Origin: Acinetobacter seifertii
GTDB lineage: Bacteria; Pseudomonadota; Gammaproteobacteria; Pseudomonadales; Moraxellaceae
Direction: 5' to 3'
NCBI RefSeq assembly: GCF_000368065.1
Contig: NZ_KB851200.1
Location: forward strand, 387,827 to 451,826
Length of the DNA: 64,000 bases
Made by a program: the position numbers and the translations under genes. Shown one piece after another: positions 1 to 7,556 of this stretch (the first letter of the stretch is position 1; each line of letters opens with the position of its first letter). The notes under the pieces are model-generated. The model worked only from the letters and a program-made list of their open reading frames with translations. It did not search any database and had not been told where the DNA came from.

Positions 1-151
1 CTATTTCACCCTTGTGATTGCAATTAGGACACTGAACCTTGTCCCCATCCCACAAGTAGCACCCAATGCCACGTTCAGTTGTTACTTCTGCATAGTCGCC
101 AAAACCACAATTAGAGCAGGCATCAAGCCAAGTAATTTTAAGAGTTTTCAT
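1..151 (-). CDS. partial small zinc-ribbon protein, cut by window edge
   Basis: The frame opens with ATG at 151 and runs without a stop through the left edge, so only the first 50 residues are visible. Two CxxC pairs (residues 12-15 and 41-44) suggest a zinc ribbon. Its start overlaps the end of the next leftward gene by 14 bases, the tight packing of an early phage operon. No function can be given beyond a probable metal-binding small protein. Confidence 0.55.
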   Translation of the reverse strand, partial: MKTLKITWLDACSNCGFGDYAEVTTERGIGCYLWDGDKVQCPNCNHKGEI

Positions 152-473
152 TTTGATCACCTGCTGCTTCAACCATTGCCTTATATCCAGTTTTACTTAG
201 CGTCGACATCGGCGCGACTGAATATCGTTCGTATGCTTGGAACATCTTTTCCGATGGAACCTTAGGCATTAGTACATAACCCTCTGGCACCGCCTGAGCT
301 TTGGCTTTTTCTTGCCATGCATACCAAGCTCCATTGATAAATGATTCTGCACATGAGTTGAATGGTAAGTCGTAAAAATCACCATTAAAATGAGATTTTT
401 CCTCATTCAGTATTTCTGCAATTTCCGAAAGCTTCTCAAAAGCCTCTCTTTCCTTATTCAAATCAAAAATCAT
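138..473 (-). CDS. hypothetical prophage protein, 111 aa
   Basis: Not assigned to a function. The N-terminal half is charged and helical. The C-terminal half has an AVPEGYVLMPK segment followed by YKAMVEAA near the end, an arrangement I know from many small phage proteins of unknown role. The start ATG at 473 overlaps the stop of the upstream gene by one base, so the two are probably translationally coupled in the leftward early operon. Confidence 0.6.
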   Translation of the reverse strand: MIFDLNKEREAFEKLSEIAEILNEEKSHFNGDFYDLPFNSCAESFINGAWYAWQEKAKAQAVPEGYVLMPKVPSEKMFQAYERYSVAPMSTLSKTGYKAMVEAAGDQNENS

Positions 474-718
474 TACGCCCTCAAATATTCTTCTTTAGTC
501 CACTCAACAAACTCTTTATAAAGTTGTTGAGCTGGTTTATTTAACCGGTTGTGATAGTCGATAGTTATACGGCGCCAAGCGACTGGTACCGCATAATGCT
601 TGGTTAGAAACATTGCTTGATCCATGCCTTGCCGGACTATTACGTAGCCCAGCAATTGCAAGTAGTACATAAAACCAAGCATGTGTTTTTGGCTCACTTT
701 CTTGTACTGATCTTTCAT
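473..718 (-). CDS. hypothetical prophage protein, 81 aa
   Basis: No recognisable domain. It has a mildly hydrophobic aromatic N-terminal half (residues 12-30) and a basic, polar C-terminal half. Its ATG at 718 is next to the stop of the 333-aa gene and its stop overlaps the next start by one base. Position and spacing support a real gene of the leftward operon; function is unknown. Confidence 0.55.
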   Translation of the reverse strand: MKDQYKKVSQKHMLGFMYYLQLLGYVIVRQGMDQAMFLTKHYAVPVAWRRITIDYHNRLNKPAQQLYKEFVEWTKEEYLRA

Positions 719-719
719 G

Positions 720-1721
720 TTAGAAACCGTCCACTAATAGATAATCAGGATCAGCTTCAGGTTGAGTAGGTGTAGGATTCTCTAATTCATAGCGGCGTTT
801 TCTCACATACCCCATTAGCTTCGGTTGAATCTGCGGATCTCGTGCAGCCACGTCTATTTCCAAAGCATCTAGCGTTGTAAGGTCTGGTGCAGTTTGGATT
901 TGAACCATTAAAGAGGGTGGCTCATTAGCAGATGCCTTTTCTTTTTCTAGCTCTTCAAGACGTTTGTGAGTGGCGAGAAGGATAGGCTTCATTTGTTCGT
1001 CATCCCATGTGCGGGTATAACGATAAACCGCATTTACTTCTGCAGGTGTTTTTGACTCTTTTACACGCTGTAGAAGAGTATCTAGGGTTTGCTGATATTC
1101 TGGATCTACTTTAGGCTCGTTAGTTTCTGGAACTAATAGATCCTCGGATGATGAAACATAAGGCCCCTCAGTAACAACAATTGCACTATCGAGATCCTCT
1201 TTTAAATCTTTAGTAGGCTCTTCAATTACTGTTTTTTCAGTATTAACCTGAGGTGATTTCTCAACTTCATTTTTTAAAGGCTTTTCTTCTTCAACTTCAT
1301 CAGTTGGCTTGTTCAGAAGTTTGAGCATATCTTCAGCAAACTCACCTCCACTTACTTTGATAATGGCGCAGCAATGAGCAAAAGCATTATCAAAACTTGA
1401 GTGAACTTGGCCATGCTGGAGCATGCGCAATTGTCCTTTAGATCCATTCCACTTAAACTGCTGCACACCTAATTCAACAGTTGGGCTAGGGTAAGAGCAA
1501 GTAGAACCTTTTTCTGGCGCAACTCTTAATGGTTCTGGTACCTCAAATTCACCAATAAAAATAGTTCTAGGCTTTAATTGAAATTCGAATTTATCAAAAA
1601 CATCAAAGCCAAAGTCATAAGGGTTAAATGGTTCCCAGCCATTACGCTCAGTATTATTTACTAAAAGTAATTCACCGTTGGCCCAAGCAAGTTTGGCTTC
1701 AACTTTATTTAGAATTTTCAT
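720..1721 (-). CDS. hypothetical early prophage protein with acidic linker, 333 aa
   Basis: Three parts are visible: a compact N-terminal domain (about 1-135), a long acidic Glu/Pro/Lys-rich linker (about 136-205), and a C-terminal part with two similar helical repeats of about 45 residues (about 210-260 and 270-315). The start overlaps the ATPase gene stop by 4 bases, so the two are probably co-translated. An accessory role beside the Sak4-like ATPase in phage recombination is an inference from position only. Confidence 0.6.
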   Translation of the reverse strand: MKILNKVEAKLAWANGELLLVNNTERNGWEPFNPYDFGFDVFDKFEFQLKPRTIFIGEFEVPEPLRVAPEKGSTCSYPSPTVELGVQQFKWNGSKGQLRMLQHGQVHSSFDNAFAHCCAIIKVSGGEFAEDMLKLLNKPTDEVEEEKPLKNEVEKSPQVNTEKTVIEEPTKDLKEDLDSAIVVTEGPYVSSSEDLLVPETNEPKVDPEYQQTLDTLLQRVKESKTPAEVNAVYRYTRTWDDEQMKPILLATHKRLEELEKEKASANEPPSLMVQIQTAPDLTTLDALEIDVAARDPQIQPKLMGYVRKRRYELENPTPTQPEADPDYLLVDGF

Positions 1722-2839
1722 GCTGTCATCCCCGTTTTAGCTAATGATTCAATGTCTTGTTTAACTGCTGGTAGTTTTGCTGCTTCAATTTGGATAAGGG
1801 CATCTATGCCGAAGTGTTCACAAACTGTTTTCACGTCTAGGCCGCGTTCAGCTATGAAGTTTTGAAGTTCATCTCTTTGTTGATCTGAGATACCGTTAAA
1901 TTCTGGTGGACTAATCCAAGTGCCACGTTGCTTATCAAACGTGCAATTCAATGCTTTAGCTCTCATTAACATTGCTTGGCGCATGTTCTGGTAATACATG
2001 TGTTCTTTATCAAGCGACTCAGTTAATTGATTAAGGTCACCTGCATGCTCTGCTTCCTCACAGCTTTGTTTCCAGTTTTCTAGCTCTTCTTGGGCTTTAG
2101 CTGCTGCAAGTTGTGCAGGCGTTAAGGTGTTAATGTGATCTTTAGCTTGAGTAATCAGGTCAGCCAAGAAAGTAGGGTGTGCTTTAAGATCAGGTACCCA
2201 TACTTCACCGGTTTCACCGCCTAAAGCACCTGAGTTTTTCGCATGATGTGTAGGCGAAGGTTTGAAATTAATAACGCGGGCATTTTTACCTTCACCAGTA
2301 GTAACAGTTGTTAGATAACCCATGACATCTGCGATACGGTAAAGCTCGTTACGGTTTTTACCACCTAGATCTGGGCGGTAAATAATTTGATCACCGTTTT
2401 GATCTTCTGATGCGTGTGCAATGAAAACAACATCTTTACCTAAACTGATCAAAGTATTGATGTATTGCTTGAACGTTTGGTTCGCTAAACCTTGAGCCTT
2501 TAACTTTAAAGAGCCATCTTTTTGACGGTTATTAGCAGTTAGCAATAGATGGGTTTTAATGCATTCAAGCATTGCACCCACGGTATCAATGACTACGGTT
2601 TTATATGGTGCTAAGTCCTGCGGAGTAAGGTTTGCAACATCACTCCATTGTTGAACCTGTACAACCGCACCACGACGTAATTCACCAGTACGGTGAGCAC
2701 CACGGTCAAAGTCAAAAGAAATTGCTTTTTCCGCAGTAAAGCCCATCGATGATTTACCTAAACCCGGATCAGCGTATAGGTACACAATAATTGCTTGAAC
2801 CAATAAAGTTTGGTCAGCAGTAATAATCGGTAGAGCCAT
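1718..2839 (-). CDS. Sak4-like RecA-fold ATP-binding protein (AAA_24 type)
   Basis: A P-loop near residues 23-31 (ADPGLGKSS) and a hydrophobic Walker B strand (TVVIDT, near residue 85) identify a phage NTPase of the RecA-like AAA_24/Sak4 group, which acts in single-strand annealing and phage recombination. The core fills about residues 15-200. The remaining 170 residues are helical and include an AQEELENWKQ-type segment. An AAGGA site lies 9 bases before the ATG at 2839. Sak4 activity is inferred from the family; substrate specificity is not visible. Confidence 0.75.
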   Translation of the reverse strand: MALPIITADQTLLVQAIIVYLYADPGLGKSSMGFTAEKAISFDFDRGAHRTGELRRGAVVQVQQWSDVANLTPQDLAPYKTVVIDTVGAMLECIKTHLLLTANNRQKDGSLKLKAQGLANQTFKQYINTLISLGKDVVFIAHASEDQNGDQIIYRPDLGGKNRNELYRIADVMGYLTTVTTGEGKNARVINFKPSPTHHAKNSGALGGETGEVWVPDLKAHPTFLADLITQAKDHINTLTPAQLAAAKAQEELENWKQSCEEAEHAGDLNQLTESLDKEHMYYQNMRQAMLMRAKALNCTFDKQRGTWISPPEFNGISDQQRDELQNFIAERGLDVKTVCEHFGIDALIQIEAAKLPAVKQDIESLAKTGMTA

Positions 2840-2850
2840 TATTCTTATCC

Positions 2851-3174
2851 TTATCTTGAGCCTGTAAAACCGCGTTTTTGCTTATATGCTTTGCGGTCAT
2901 AAGTAGGGATATTTGTTTCACGCAGTTTTATAGCGAGCTGCTTTCTGCGCTGAAAATCGATTTCTTGGGTGAGTTCATTCCAAACTTTTGGATAAGAAGT
3001 TTGGAACCTGAACACATTTAAAGGCGTCTTAACTCCGTCTTTAACTTTGTAAAGAACTGAGCCATTAGCATTAGATGCGTACACTTGCCAGCCAATGCGA
3101 ACTGAATACAGCCCTTTATCATCACGGCCTAAAAATGACTTGTAGCCGTCAGGATGTTTTTTGAAATTAGACAT
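2851..3174 (-). CDS. hypothetical prophage protein, 107 aa
   Basis: Basic small protein beginning MSNFKKHPDG. I chose the internal ATG at 3174, which overlaps the upstream stop by 8 bases; an upstream in-frame start at 3249 would overlap that gene by over 80 bases. The C-terminus is very Lys/Arg-rich, compatible with nucleic-acid binding, but no domain is recognised. Confidence 0.55.
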   Translation of the reverse strand: MSNFKKHPDGYKSFLGRDDKGLYSVRIGWQVYASNANGSVLYKVKDGVKTPLNVFRFQTSYPKVWNELTQEIDFQRRKQLAIKLRETNIPTYDRKAYKQKRGFTGSR

Positions 3175-3457
3175 GTTCAGCTTCCTTACATTCACATGTA
3201 CCAACAAAGGCATAGGTAAGCGGGCTTGGAGCATCAACTGGAGAAACATCCTTAATATTTAAAGGAATAATTTCTTTTCGATATTTAACTAAAACCACAT
3301 CACCTTCACGGCAATCGACAATTCCTTCTCTTGAAGAAAAATGAGCAGATTTAGAAGATTGGGTTACTCTGCAAAATGAAACCTCATCACCAGCTTTGAT
3401 TTTTGAACGGTCAACAGGAATCATCTTCTTGCAAGTAGGGCAGTTGTAATCTTTCAT
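3167..3457 (-). CDS. small zinc-ribbon protein, 96 aa
   Basis: The N-terminus has a CPTC knuckle at residues 5-8, with further cysteines (CREGD around residue 49 and CEC near the end), suggesting a zinc-ribbon or SH3-like small protein. A GGAGG site 7 bases before the ATG at 3457 supports this start over the upstream in-frame one at 3475. Its start overlaps the previous stop by one base. Function unknown. Confidence 0.55.
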   Translation of the reverse strand: MKDYNCPTCKKMIPVDRSKIKAGDEVSFCRVTQSSKSAHFSSREGIVDCREGDVVLVKYRKEIIPLNIKDVSPVDAPSPLTYAFVGTCECKEAEHV

Positions 3458-3900
3458 TAAGCTGCCTCCAACCATTTATTACGGTCGATATAGCCCGCTA
3501 ATAAAATATTTATGTTTTTATGGTCGTCATGATTGGTGAAATCATTCCAAGGTTTGCCGCTTAAGTCAGTTACTGACTCAATAGCAAGGTTAGTAATTTC
3601 AGCCGCTGTAAAGTCAGATCCAGCTACACCGTAGTTATCTGCTACCCCGTCAAAATCAAAGCTTACGTTTAGTTTGAAGCCGTCTATGCGGATAACAGCT
3701 ACACCAGTTTTTTCACCAGTTTGCTTAATTCCTAAGAGTTCATATTCAGAAGCAACTACTTGTTTGCTTTCATATGAGTAATTGAAGGGGATGCTAGAGT
3801 TAGCTGCCTTATATTCACAAGAAGCTAGGCCAGCAATCAAAACAAGTGCTGTAACACCCGTTACCTTGATATGGTTGAATGGAATTGCATTTACGTTCAT
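3457..3900 (-). CDS. putative membrane or lipoprotein, first gene of leftward operon
   Basis: Start at 3900 gives an N-terminal hydrophobic segment (about residues 19-35) ending in LIAGLASC, which resembles a lipobox with Cys as the last residue. The mature part, about 120 residues, is mixed alpha/beta with acidic patches and no family that I recognise. It is the first gene after the leftward promoter at about 3976-4004. It could instead be an inner-membrane protein; the lipobox call is tentative. Confidence 0.5.
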   Translation of the reverse strand: MNVNAIPFNHIKVTGVTALVLIAGLASCEYKAANSSIPFNYSYESKQVVASEYELLGIKQTGEKTGVAVIRIDGFKLNVSFDFDGVADNYGVAGSDFTAAEITNLAIESVTDLSGKPWNDFTNHDDHKNINILLAGYIDRNKWLEAA

Positions 3901-3975
3901 AATTGATCTCGCAGTTTGCAAAAGCACATCGACTCTCTTACCTTCCGATGTGCTTTTTTGTTGTCTACGAGATTT

Positions 3976-4048
3976 ATATTAACTATGGTTAATTTTTTAG
4001 TCAAGAGAAAAGTTAACAATGGTTAATCTTTTTATTAACTATAATTCA
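3976..4048 (-). promoter_or_regulatory. leftward early promoter PL with CI-type operators
   Basis: On the minus strand a TTGACT box (3999-4004) lies 17 bp from TAATAT (3976-3981). The palindrome TTAACTATGGTTAA at 3979-3992 overlaps the -10 and spacer; a second copy, TTAACAATGGTTAA, is at 4013-4026, and a degenerate third is at 4035-4048. The same 14-bp palindrome occurs three times between the repressor and Cro-like genes, so this is the left operator set of the repressor. Confidence 0.75.
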
Positions 4049-4093
4049 TGCTTTAATAGACAAAAGAAAACCCAACTATCAAAGGTGATAGAA

Positions 4094-4336
4094 ATGAGTC
4101 TAGGCGAAGAAATGTTTGAATGGCGCAAGCAGATGGTTGAGAAACTACTGCTTCAGGAAAGTAATATTGATCAACTAGAAGAAAAAGTTGATCGTGCTGA
4201 AAAGATTCTTTTTGGTGATTGCACAGCCGCTTTCAAAATAGAGTGCACGCTTCGGAACGCGTATGCGCTGAAAGCTATTCTTGATGACTTTGCCACCAAG
4301 AATAACTGCAAGCTGAGTATAGTAGAGTGTGAGTAA
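4094..4336 (+). CDS. small coiled-coil protein, 80 aa
   Basis: Chosen start ATG at 4094, preceded by AAGGTG at 7 bases; an upstream in-frame start at 4019 has no such site and lies in the operators. Residues about 18-40 form a short predicted coiled coil (Glu/Leu/Lys rich). It reads rightward just right of PL, alone between leftward genes. No family recognised. Confidence 0.45.
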   Translation: MSLGEEMFEWRKQMVEKLLLQESNIDQLEEKVDRAEKILFGDCTAAFKIECTLRNAYALKAILDDFATKNNCKLSIVECE

Positions 4337-4342
4337 TCAGGG

Positions 4343-4546
4343 TTAGCTCATTCCTGAAATGGGTTTTGATGTGGCTTTAGGCTTTGGCTTAAGTTCTTTT
4401 AAAGCTTCTTCTACCGCTTTCAGTGATTCCTGGTAGGTTTTAACCCAAAGATCAGCACTTTTTATATTGATGGTTGAAGGATCAGTATCAGCAATGGTTG
4501 CCTTAGTAAGCTCTAACGCTAGAGCTTCTATGATTTCAGTTTTCAT
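4343..4546 (-). CDS. hypothetical prophage protein, 67 aa
   Basis: Helical N-terminal two-thirds and a Lys/Pro-rich tail (KPKPKATSKP). GGAG lies 6 bases before the ATG at 4546. Probably real from the ribosome site and amphipathic pattern. It ends 7 bases from the end of the convergent upstream-strand gene. Function unknown. Confidence 0.5.
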   Translation of the reverse strand: MKTEIIEALALELTKATIADTDPSTINIKSADLWVKTYQESLKAVEEALKELKPKPKATSKPISGMS

Positions 4547-4627
4547 ATTTTCTCCGATATTAATGGTTATTTAAGATCAATGTTGGCACAAAGTCTTAAT
4601 CCCATAATATCAGGGAAAATTTGAATA

Positions 4628-4661
4628 TATTAAAAAAGAAAACCCACCGTGGTGGTGGGTT
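4628..4661 (-). terminator. rho-independent terminator, leftward
   Basis: Perfect 8-bp arms AACCCACC/GGTGGGTT with a 5-base loop, followed on the minus strand by TTTTCTTTTTT. It lies downstream of the leftward gene ending at 4806. Confidence 0.7.
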
Positions 4662-4678
4662 AGATGGAGTTTGTTGAG

Positions 4679-4909
4679 ATGATTGCTATTACAAAAAAAG
4701 GGGAGCTTTTACAGATTGAAAGCAACTCATCAATTACTGGACATCAATTTATAGGGGTAATCATTACTAACCCAAGTCAATTAAATGGTGATTACCAAAA
4801 CATTGCTAATCATTTTTATTGCACAGATCCAGAACAACTTCAAAGGCTAACCCTAGACGCTTTACGTACAAATCAGAGTCGCCACCATTTGTTGAGTGAG
4901 CAACCTTAA
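4679..4909 (+). CDS. possible small protein overlapping an antisense gene
   Basis: A 76-residue frame starting at an ATG at 4679 with GGAG about 9 bases upstream. The first 40 residues look protein-like (MIAITKKGELLQIE). Its last 104 bases are antisense to the better-supported leftward gene at 4806-5045, so either the overlap is a true convergent overlap or this frame is spurious. Confidence 0.3.
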   Translation: MIAITKKGELLQIESNSSITGHQFIGVIITNPSQLNGDYQNIANHFYCTDPEQLQRLTLDALRTNQSRHHLLSEQP

Positions 4910-5045
4910 CAACCTCAAACATTGTACTTTCTTCATCAATATTTATATCGATCCATTCACCAATACGAGGGTGTGTCGTAAATTGTCTTGCATATAAAGG
5001 TTCGGGTTTGTCACTAGAAACATCAATTACAGTAAGTTCAAGCAT
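4806..5045 (-). CDS. hypothetical prophage protein, 79 aa
   Basis: Compact beta-rich small protein. A GGAGG site lies about 7 bases before the ATG at 5045, one of the strongest ribosome sites in this region. The second half has VVKVAHS and DLYVKRLG segments that I associate with small phage proteins of unknown role. It is probably read alone or with upstream leftward genes and ends at the terminator at 4628-4661. Confidence 0.55.
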   Translation of the reverse strand: MLELTVIDVSSDKPEPLYARQFTTHPRIGEWIDINIDEESTMFEVVKVAHSTNGGDSDLYVKRLGLAFEVVLDLCNKND

Positions 5046-5158
5046 TTTCTCTCCTCCCGATATGTTTTAAAGGATCGTTTCGGGTCACGACAGGTAAATT
5101 TATGAAAAATGAAATTAATTATTTAACAATGGCAATGAGCCTTATTGCTTTAGCAATG

Positions 5159-5497
5159 TCATTTCTTACATTTCAATGCAATCGCTTGATTGTTGGTATG
5201 TGCTATGGTGCAGCGCTTGTACTCATCATCATCTACATAATATTGAAGATAAATAGAAAAACACGAAACAAGGATAGCAATAAATGCTAAAAGCTGAGTT
5301 ATGTAAGCGCTGGGGTGTTTTTTAATTGATTTAGCTATCAGTAAGGAAAAATCAACAAAATAAGATAATACCTTTGCTGTCCAATGCTTGCTTGGCTCTC
5401 TAGTGCCTACGTAAGTATCGGTACGTGGATCCCATCTCATATCACCAGGATCACCCTTGTACCGAGCCTTAAACTTATTTAATATTTTTCCAAACAC
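5159..5497 (-). CDS. putative membrane protein, GTG start
   Basis: 112 residues: a basic, soluble N-terminal half with an RWDPRTDTYVGTREPS segment, a hydrophobic segment near 71-87 (LLAFIAILVSCFSIYLQ), then a short charged tail. The start is GTG with a weak upstream purine stretch. A rightward 62-residue hydrophobic frame overlaps it at 5102-5290; this leftward one is preferred because its soluble half looks like real protein. Function unknown. Confidence 0.45.
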   Translation of the reverse strand: MFGKILNKFKARYKGDPGDMRWDPRTDTYVGTREPSKHWTAKVLSYFVDFSLLIAKSIKKHPSAYITQLLAFIAILVSCFSIYLQYYVDDDEYKRCTIAHTNNQAIALKCKK

Positions 5498-5597
5498 GTA
5501 TTATTCTCAATTTATCAATTATCTTGTGATATTGGTGGGCGCAAAGGCTAATGCTGCCAACATTAGTCAAATCCAAGACCTTGCTAACCTTGGATGG

Positions 5598-5626
5598 AAA
5601 GACCGACTTACTATCGGTCTTTTTTT
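5598..5626 (+). terminator. rho-independent terminator between small leftward genes
   Basis: Arms AAAGACCG/CGGTCTTT with a 9-base loop and an eight-T run on the plus strand; the minus strand has only a short T run. The T-rich side faces rightward although both flanking genes read leftward, so the transcript it serves is unclear. The 130 bases to its left (5498-5597) hold no supported gene. Confidence 0.6.
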
Positions 5627-5627
5627 A

Positions 5628-5831
5628 TTATTTAATTTTCTGCCCAAGCTTTCCTTCTTTCACCAACTGCACGACCTGCTCATTAGTAAGCACAGGAATA
5701 AAGACCTTATCGCCAATGTCTTTAGAAAGAATCTTCACTTCTTCGGCTGTTAGCACCAAAGCTTCACCATGTTTCGCAGCATCATTGATGCGAGCAATAA
5801 TCTGGTTGATTGGTAGTTTAGAGTTGTCCAT
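5628..5831 (-). CDS. hypothetical prophage protein, 67 aa
   Basis: Small helical protein (INQIIARINDAAKHGEALVL) with AGGAAG 6 bases before the ATG at 5831. It lies 14 bases downstream of the repressor stop, so it is probably co-transcribed with the repressor. An accessory immunity role is inference only. Confidence 0.55.
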   Translation of the reverse strand: MDNSKLPINQIIARINDAAKHGEALVLTAEEVKILSKDIGDKVFIPVLTNEQVVQLVKEGKLGQKIK

Positions 5832-5845
5832 AAGTCTTCCTGTGA

Positions 5846-6598
5846 TTAATGCGAATAAGGATGTTCTTGTCTGTGCTGACTTGGCGGCACGATATCTGTA
5901 ATAGCGGTAATACTTTCAACTTCGTCCATTTCAAAGAAAAATCGCTCACCACCATTCACAGAAAGCAAACTTAAAACCCCACCATTGATGCCGACAAATT
6001 CTTTAATTGTGCATCTTCCATCCTTCAAGCACACCTGAACAAACTCATTCGGCACAAGATCTGCATCAGGGTCGCATACAACATACCAGCCATTACGAAT
6101 TGCTGGAAACATTGAGTCGCCAGTGCCTTTAATGCCATAGGCTCGTGGACCTGCTGTATGAGTTGGAACATAGCCATCCCCAGCATTTCCATCGTATCCC
6201 ATATCTGTGAAATACCCATCCATTCCCATTTTTGAATAGGCTTTAACTGGAACATATCTTTTTTGTATAGGGAAAGGCTTAGCTGGCGCTTGAACAAACT
6301 TAACGGCATCTTCACTATCTGGAATATTGTACTTCTGCTTAAATGCTTCAATATCAATAACATTTAATTGAGCTAAATTGTTACTCGATTCTTGTTCATC
6401 CGATCCACCATAAAGCAACCAATCGTCACTCACACCTAAAAATTTCGCAATGACTTTCAAATTTTCTGCTGTAGGTACGCTAGTTCCATCTAGCCATTTC
6501 TTTGCTGCAACAGGAGATTTTTTAGTTGCTCTTGCTAAATCAGCGGCTCTTAATTTTTTTTCTTCAAGTTTTTGCCTAATTCGAGTGTGTAAAGACAT
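5846..6598 (-). CDS. CI-type phage repressor (HTH + S24 LexA-like)
   Basis: Residues 1-62 form an XRE-type helix-turn-helix that should bind the TTAAC palindromes in PL and PR. Residues about 115-240 are an S24/LexA-like peptidase domain with catalytic Ser162 (GDSMF) and Lys199 (TIKEF), 37 residues apart as in LexA. Where LexA has its Ala-Gly cleavage bond, this protein reads Met124-Gly125 (AYSKMGMDG). Another Ala-Gly pair exists at 139-140. The repressor should keep the lysogenic state; whether it self-cleaves is uncertain. It is divergent from the Cro-like gene. Confidence 0.85.
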   Translation of the reverse strand: MSLHTRIRQKLEEKKLRAADLARATKKSPVAAKKWLDGTSVPTAENLKVIAKFLGVSDDWLLYGGSDEQESSNNLAQLNVIDIEAFKQKYNIPDSEDAVKFVQAPAKPFPIQKRYVPVKAYSKMGMDGYFTDMGYDGNAGDGYVPTHTAGPRAYGIKGTGDSMFPAIRNGWYVVCDPDADLVPNEFVQVCLKDGRCTIKEFVGINGGVLSLLSVNGGERFFFEMDEVESITAITDIVPPSQHRQEHPYSH

Positions 6599-6617
6599 AA
6601 CAAATATTCCAAAAACA

Positions 6618-6690
6618 TTAACTAATGTTAATACGATCTATTGAAACTATGGTTAACAAGTGGTAAATTTGGCTTATTAACTATAGTTAA
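6618..6690 (+). promoter_or_regulatory. rightward early promoter PR with three repressor operators
   Basis: TTGAAA (6641-6646) is 17 bp from TAAATT (6664-6669). Operators TTAACTAATGTTAA (6618-6631), GAAACTATGGTTAA (6643-6656, overlapping the -35) and the perfect palindrome TTAACTATAGTTAA (6677-6690, near the start point) fill the gap between the repressor and Cro-like genes. Three sites per cluster match the lambda OR plan. Confidence 0.75.
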
Positions 6691-6702
6691 CTTGGTGTAA
6701 CC

Positions 6703-6891
6703 ATGAAAATTAGTGACCTCATGACATACCACGGCTGCAAAAATCGGAAAGAGTTGTCTGAAAAAACTGGATATTCAACCGTGACCCTCTGGAAGTGGGA
6801 AAACAACGGTATACCAGCCAGAACTCAAGCAGTCCTGCAAGTCAAAACCAAAGGCAAACTTAAAGCCGATTTACAAGCATTAACCGCTTAG
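6703..6891 (+). CDS. Cro-like repressor, 62 aa
   Basis: A single helix-turn-helix domain fills the protein (KELSEKTGYSTVTLWKWENN as the HTH core). It is the first gene from PR, divergent from the CI-type repressor with the operators between, which is the position of Cro in lambda-like phages. It should compete for the same operators and damp early transcription. The call rests on size, HTH and position. Confidence 0.75.
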   Translation: MKISDLMTYHGCKNRKELSEKTGYSTVTLWKWENNGIPARTQAVLQVKTKGKLKADLQALTA

Positions 6892-6901
6892 GAACTAAAC
6901 C

Positions 6902-7222
6902 ATGAGCAAAGTATTAAATGAATTGCCTGCAAGCGCTAGCAATAACGAATCGCTCATATTGCAAGCACTTAACGCTAGCAATCAAAGACAAGTAGCAGAG
7001 ATGATAAATGTCGATGCAAGCATCCTTTCACGGATGAAAACAGAAAAGAAATCAAATGGATGGACTGAGATTGAGTTTATTAGCTTTTTGTTGACAGCCA
7101 TTGGTTTGAAGGTTGTGCAAGAAAGTGATGTGTATTGCTCACCTGAAATTGCAGAAGCAACGCGAGTTTATTTAGCACATGCATTCACTTCACCTGAATA
7201 CATGCGGATTTTATTCAAATAA
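6902..7222 (+). CDS. CII-like transcription activator, 106 aa
   Basis: The N-terminal part has the CII-type helix-turn-helix (RQVAEMINVDASILSRMKT, residues about 29-47), and the gene lies directly after the Cro-like gene, as cII does in lambda. AGGA precedes the ATG at 6902. By family it would activate lysogeny promoters; its targets here are not identified. It is longer at the C-terminus than lambda CII. Confidence 0.65.
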   Translation: MSKVLNELPASASNNESLILQALNASNQRQVAEMINVDASILSRMKTEKKSNGWTEIEFISFLLTAIGLKVVQESDVYCSPEIAEATRVYLAHAFTSPEYMRILFK

Positions 7223-7271
7223 AAAACCACTACCTGCTGTAACAGGAGTGGTTTATAGGCATTCAGTCGAG

Positions 7272-7556
7272 ATGAATCAAATGAATAAAACTAATTTATC
7301 AAATCAAACAACCGAACGCAACCAGCCAGAATTTTTAGTGGGTGACGTTGTAGTACTTACTAAAGAGTGTCGTACTTTCAAATCAAATGATTTATTTGAG
7401 GTTAAAAATAAAACTTTGACTAGGTTGTGGACTATCAAATCAGAGAATCATTTGATTCTGGTTTCTTCAAAAGAAATCCGCACAGCAACAGTTGCAGAAC
7501 TTAATGCCAAACGCCGACTAACAAGCGCTGAGCAAGCATTAGCGGAGGTGTCATGA
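7272..7556 (+). CDS. hypothetical early protein, 94 aa
   Basis: Unknown function. Starts are possible at 7272 or 7281; the ribosome-site spacing slightly favours 7281. The middle part (FLVGDVVVLTKECR) resembles a small SH3-like beta barrel. Its stop overlaps the next start by 4 bases (ATGA). A hairpin with arms around AAACCACT/AGTGGTTT precedes it (about 7223-7257) but lacks a T run. Confidence 0.5.
   Translation: MNQMNKTNLSNQTTERNQPEFLVGDVVVLTKECRTFKSNDLFEVKNKTLTRLWTIKSENHLILVSSKEIRTATVAELNAKRRLTSAEQALAEVS

Noticed and set aside
5102..5290. Rightward 62-aa hydrophobic frame
   Set aside because: It is antisense to the better-looking 112-aa leftward gene, and hydrophobic stretches are often mirrored on the opposite strand; the ribosome site is only fair.
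5457..5753. Rightward 98-aa frame through a terminator
   Set aside because: It crosses the 5598-5626 terminator and overlaps the better-supported 67-aa leftward gene.
6025..6363. Leftward 112-aa frame inside the repressor gene
   Set aside because: Shadow of the CI-type repressor in another frame; no ribosome site and low-complexity Met/Gln content.
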